Positions 63,368-64,000 of a stretch of 64,000 bases of DNA are shown one piece after another; within the stretch, counting starts at the first letter, position 1, and every line of letters starts with the position of its first letter. The stretch comes from Saccharopolyspora ipomoeae (lineage in GTDB: Bacteria > Actinomycetota > Actinomycetes > Mycobacteriales > Pseudonocardiaceae): positions 186,001 to 250,000 of the forward strand of contig NZ_JASAOF010000003.1 of NCBI RefSeq assembly GCF_029952525.1. The letters are read 5' to 3'. A program made the position numbers and the translations under genes. Under the pieces are notes generated by a model. The model was not told the origin of the DNA. It saw only the letters and a list, made by a program, of their open reading frames with translations, and did not search any database.

Positions 63368-64000
63368 CAGGCCGCCCTCCTGTCCCGGAACTCCAGCGCG
63401 GCGGCGACGTGGTCGGCCGCCGGCCGCGGACTGCCGTCGAGGTCGGCCAGCGTCCAGGCCACCCGCAGGCAGCGGTCGGCGCCGCGCGCGGTGATCGCCC
63501 CCGCTTCCAGACCTCGTTCCAGCAGGGCCGTGGTCTCCTCCGGCAGCGCGAACTCCTTGCGCAGCACCGGACCCGGCACCTCGGTGTTGGTCTGCCAGCC
63601 GTGGTCGGCCCACCGCTCGCGCGCCACCTCCCGCGCCCGCTCGACCCGCTCGCGGACCACCGCCGTGCTCTCCGGCTCGGCACCGACCGCGGTGCTCATC
63701 GCCGAGATCGGCCGGGTGCGCACCCGCAGGTCCACCCGGTCCAGCAGCGGACCGGACAGCTTGCCCAGGTAGCGCCGCCGCTGCTGCGGAGCGCACTGGC
63801 AGTCCAGCTCGCGCGCGGGCGCGCACGGGCACGGGTTGGTCGCCAGCACCAGCTGGAAGCGCGCCGGGTAGCGCAGCGTGCCGTCGCGGCGGGCCAGCCT
63901 GATCTCGCCCTCCTCCAGCGCCGTGCGCAACGCCTCCAGCCGCTTCGGCCCCAGCTCGCAGGCCTCGTCGAGCAGGAGGATGCCCCGGTGCGCGCGGCTG
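63367..64000 (-). CDS. YifB/ComM Mg-chelatase-like AAA ATPase, N-terminus beyond window
   Basis: The C-terminal ~210 residues of a YifB/ComM-family ATPase. Visible are the Walker B region GILLLDEACELGPK at the window edge, the sensor VLATNPCPCAPARE with the family Cys pair, the arginine-finger region LSGPLLDRVDLRV and the C-terminal VAWTLADLDG. ComM promotes branch migration during recombination. The start lies beyond base 64000. The neighbour dprA supports a transformation/recombination role. Confidence 0.93.
   Translation of the reverse strand, partial: SRAHRGILLLDEACELGPKRLEALRTALEEGEIRLARRDGTLRYPARFQLVLATNPCPCAPARELDCQCAPQQRRRYLGKLSGPLLDRVDLRVRTRPISAMSTAVGAEPESTAVVRERVERAREVARERWADHGWQTNTEVPGPVLRKEFALPEETTALLERGLEAGAITARGADRCLRVAWTLADLDGSPRPAADHVAAALEFRDRRAA

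Overview
The window is one chromosomal stretch of a GC-rich actinomycete, most likely a Pseudonocardiaceae member close to Saccharopolyspora (inference). The support is: strong G/C third-position bias, many GTG starts, a mycothione reductase (mycothiol is actinobacterial), a WhiG sporulation sigma factor, type VII secretion-type genes, and a gene order that matches, from memory, the Mycobacterium tuberculosis Rv2847c-Rv2897c backbone (cobB, cobO, chelatase, GNAT, mtr, mapB, penicillin-binding lipoprotein, gcpE, rip1, dxr, rlmN, cdsA, frr, pyrH, tsf, rpsB, M23 peptidase, xerC, dprA, yifB) with accessory blocks inserted between backbone genes.

Region 1 (1-13.1 kb) is a corrin-ring operon on the minus strand, cobO-cobB-cobI-cobM-cbiD-cobL-cbiG/cobJ-ferredoxin, tightly overlapping, followed downstream by a partial PLP decarboxylase. 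Divergent to it is an MFS exporter. Beyond that lies a minus-strand ATPase/VWA chelatase gene under a cobalamin riboswitch. The other chelatase subunit, cobN (19.9-23.6 kb), has a second cobalamin riboswitch, and cobQ lies alone at 30.9-32.4 kb. Between these are accessory genes: two trypsin-like secreted proteases, LysE and MFS exporters, a DUF3800-like protein with a tiny divergent partner, and a LysR regulator.

Region 2 (23.8-41.5 kb) holds a hydroxyacid dehydrogenase, a KDPG aldolase/KDG kinase pair, a PEBP protein, a VanZ-RDD membrane protein, mycothione reductase, peptidase E, an orphan antitoxin, cobQ, a four-gene type VII secretion-like cassette (YbaB-like, EspC-like, WXG-like cargo, membrane protein), map, a PIN toxin without a visible antitoxin, a PBP2a-like lipoprotein, a GNAT and ispG.

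Region 3 (41.7-64 kb) has rseP/rip1 and dxr, small membrane proteins, an esterase, rlmN, a manganese/iron-type ABC importer with a DtxR-family regulator, a VOC protein, an ECF sigma factor divergent from an AhpD-like protein with matching divergent promoters, a methyltransferase, cdsA-frr-pyrH-tsf-rpsB, an M23 peptidase, and whiG-xerC-dprA-yifB.

The most unusual content is intergenic. (i) A ~185-bp repeat occurs in two full copies and one half copy. Its two stems differ in sequence between copies but keep their base pairing, with nine compensatory changes. (ii) A 78-bp repeat with inverted termini occurs three times. (iii) Three near-perfect 26-27-bp palindromes sit in a 220-bp gap. No tRNA, rRNA, CRISPR array or transposase gene was seen. 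Statements about families and about M. tuberculosis order come from memory and were not searched.
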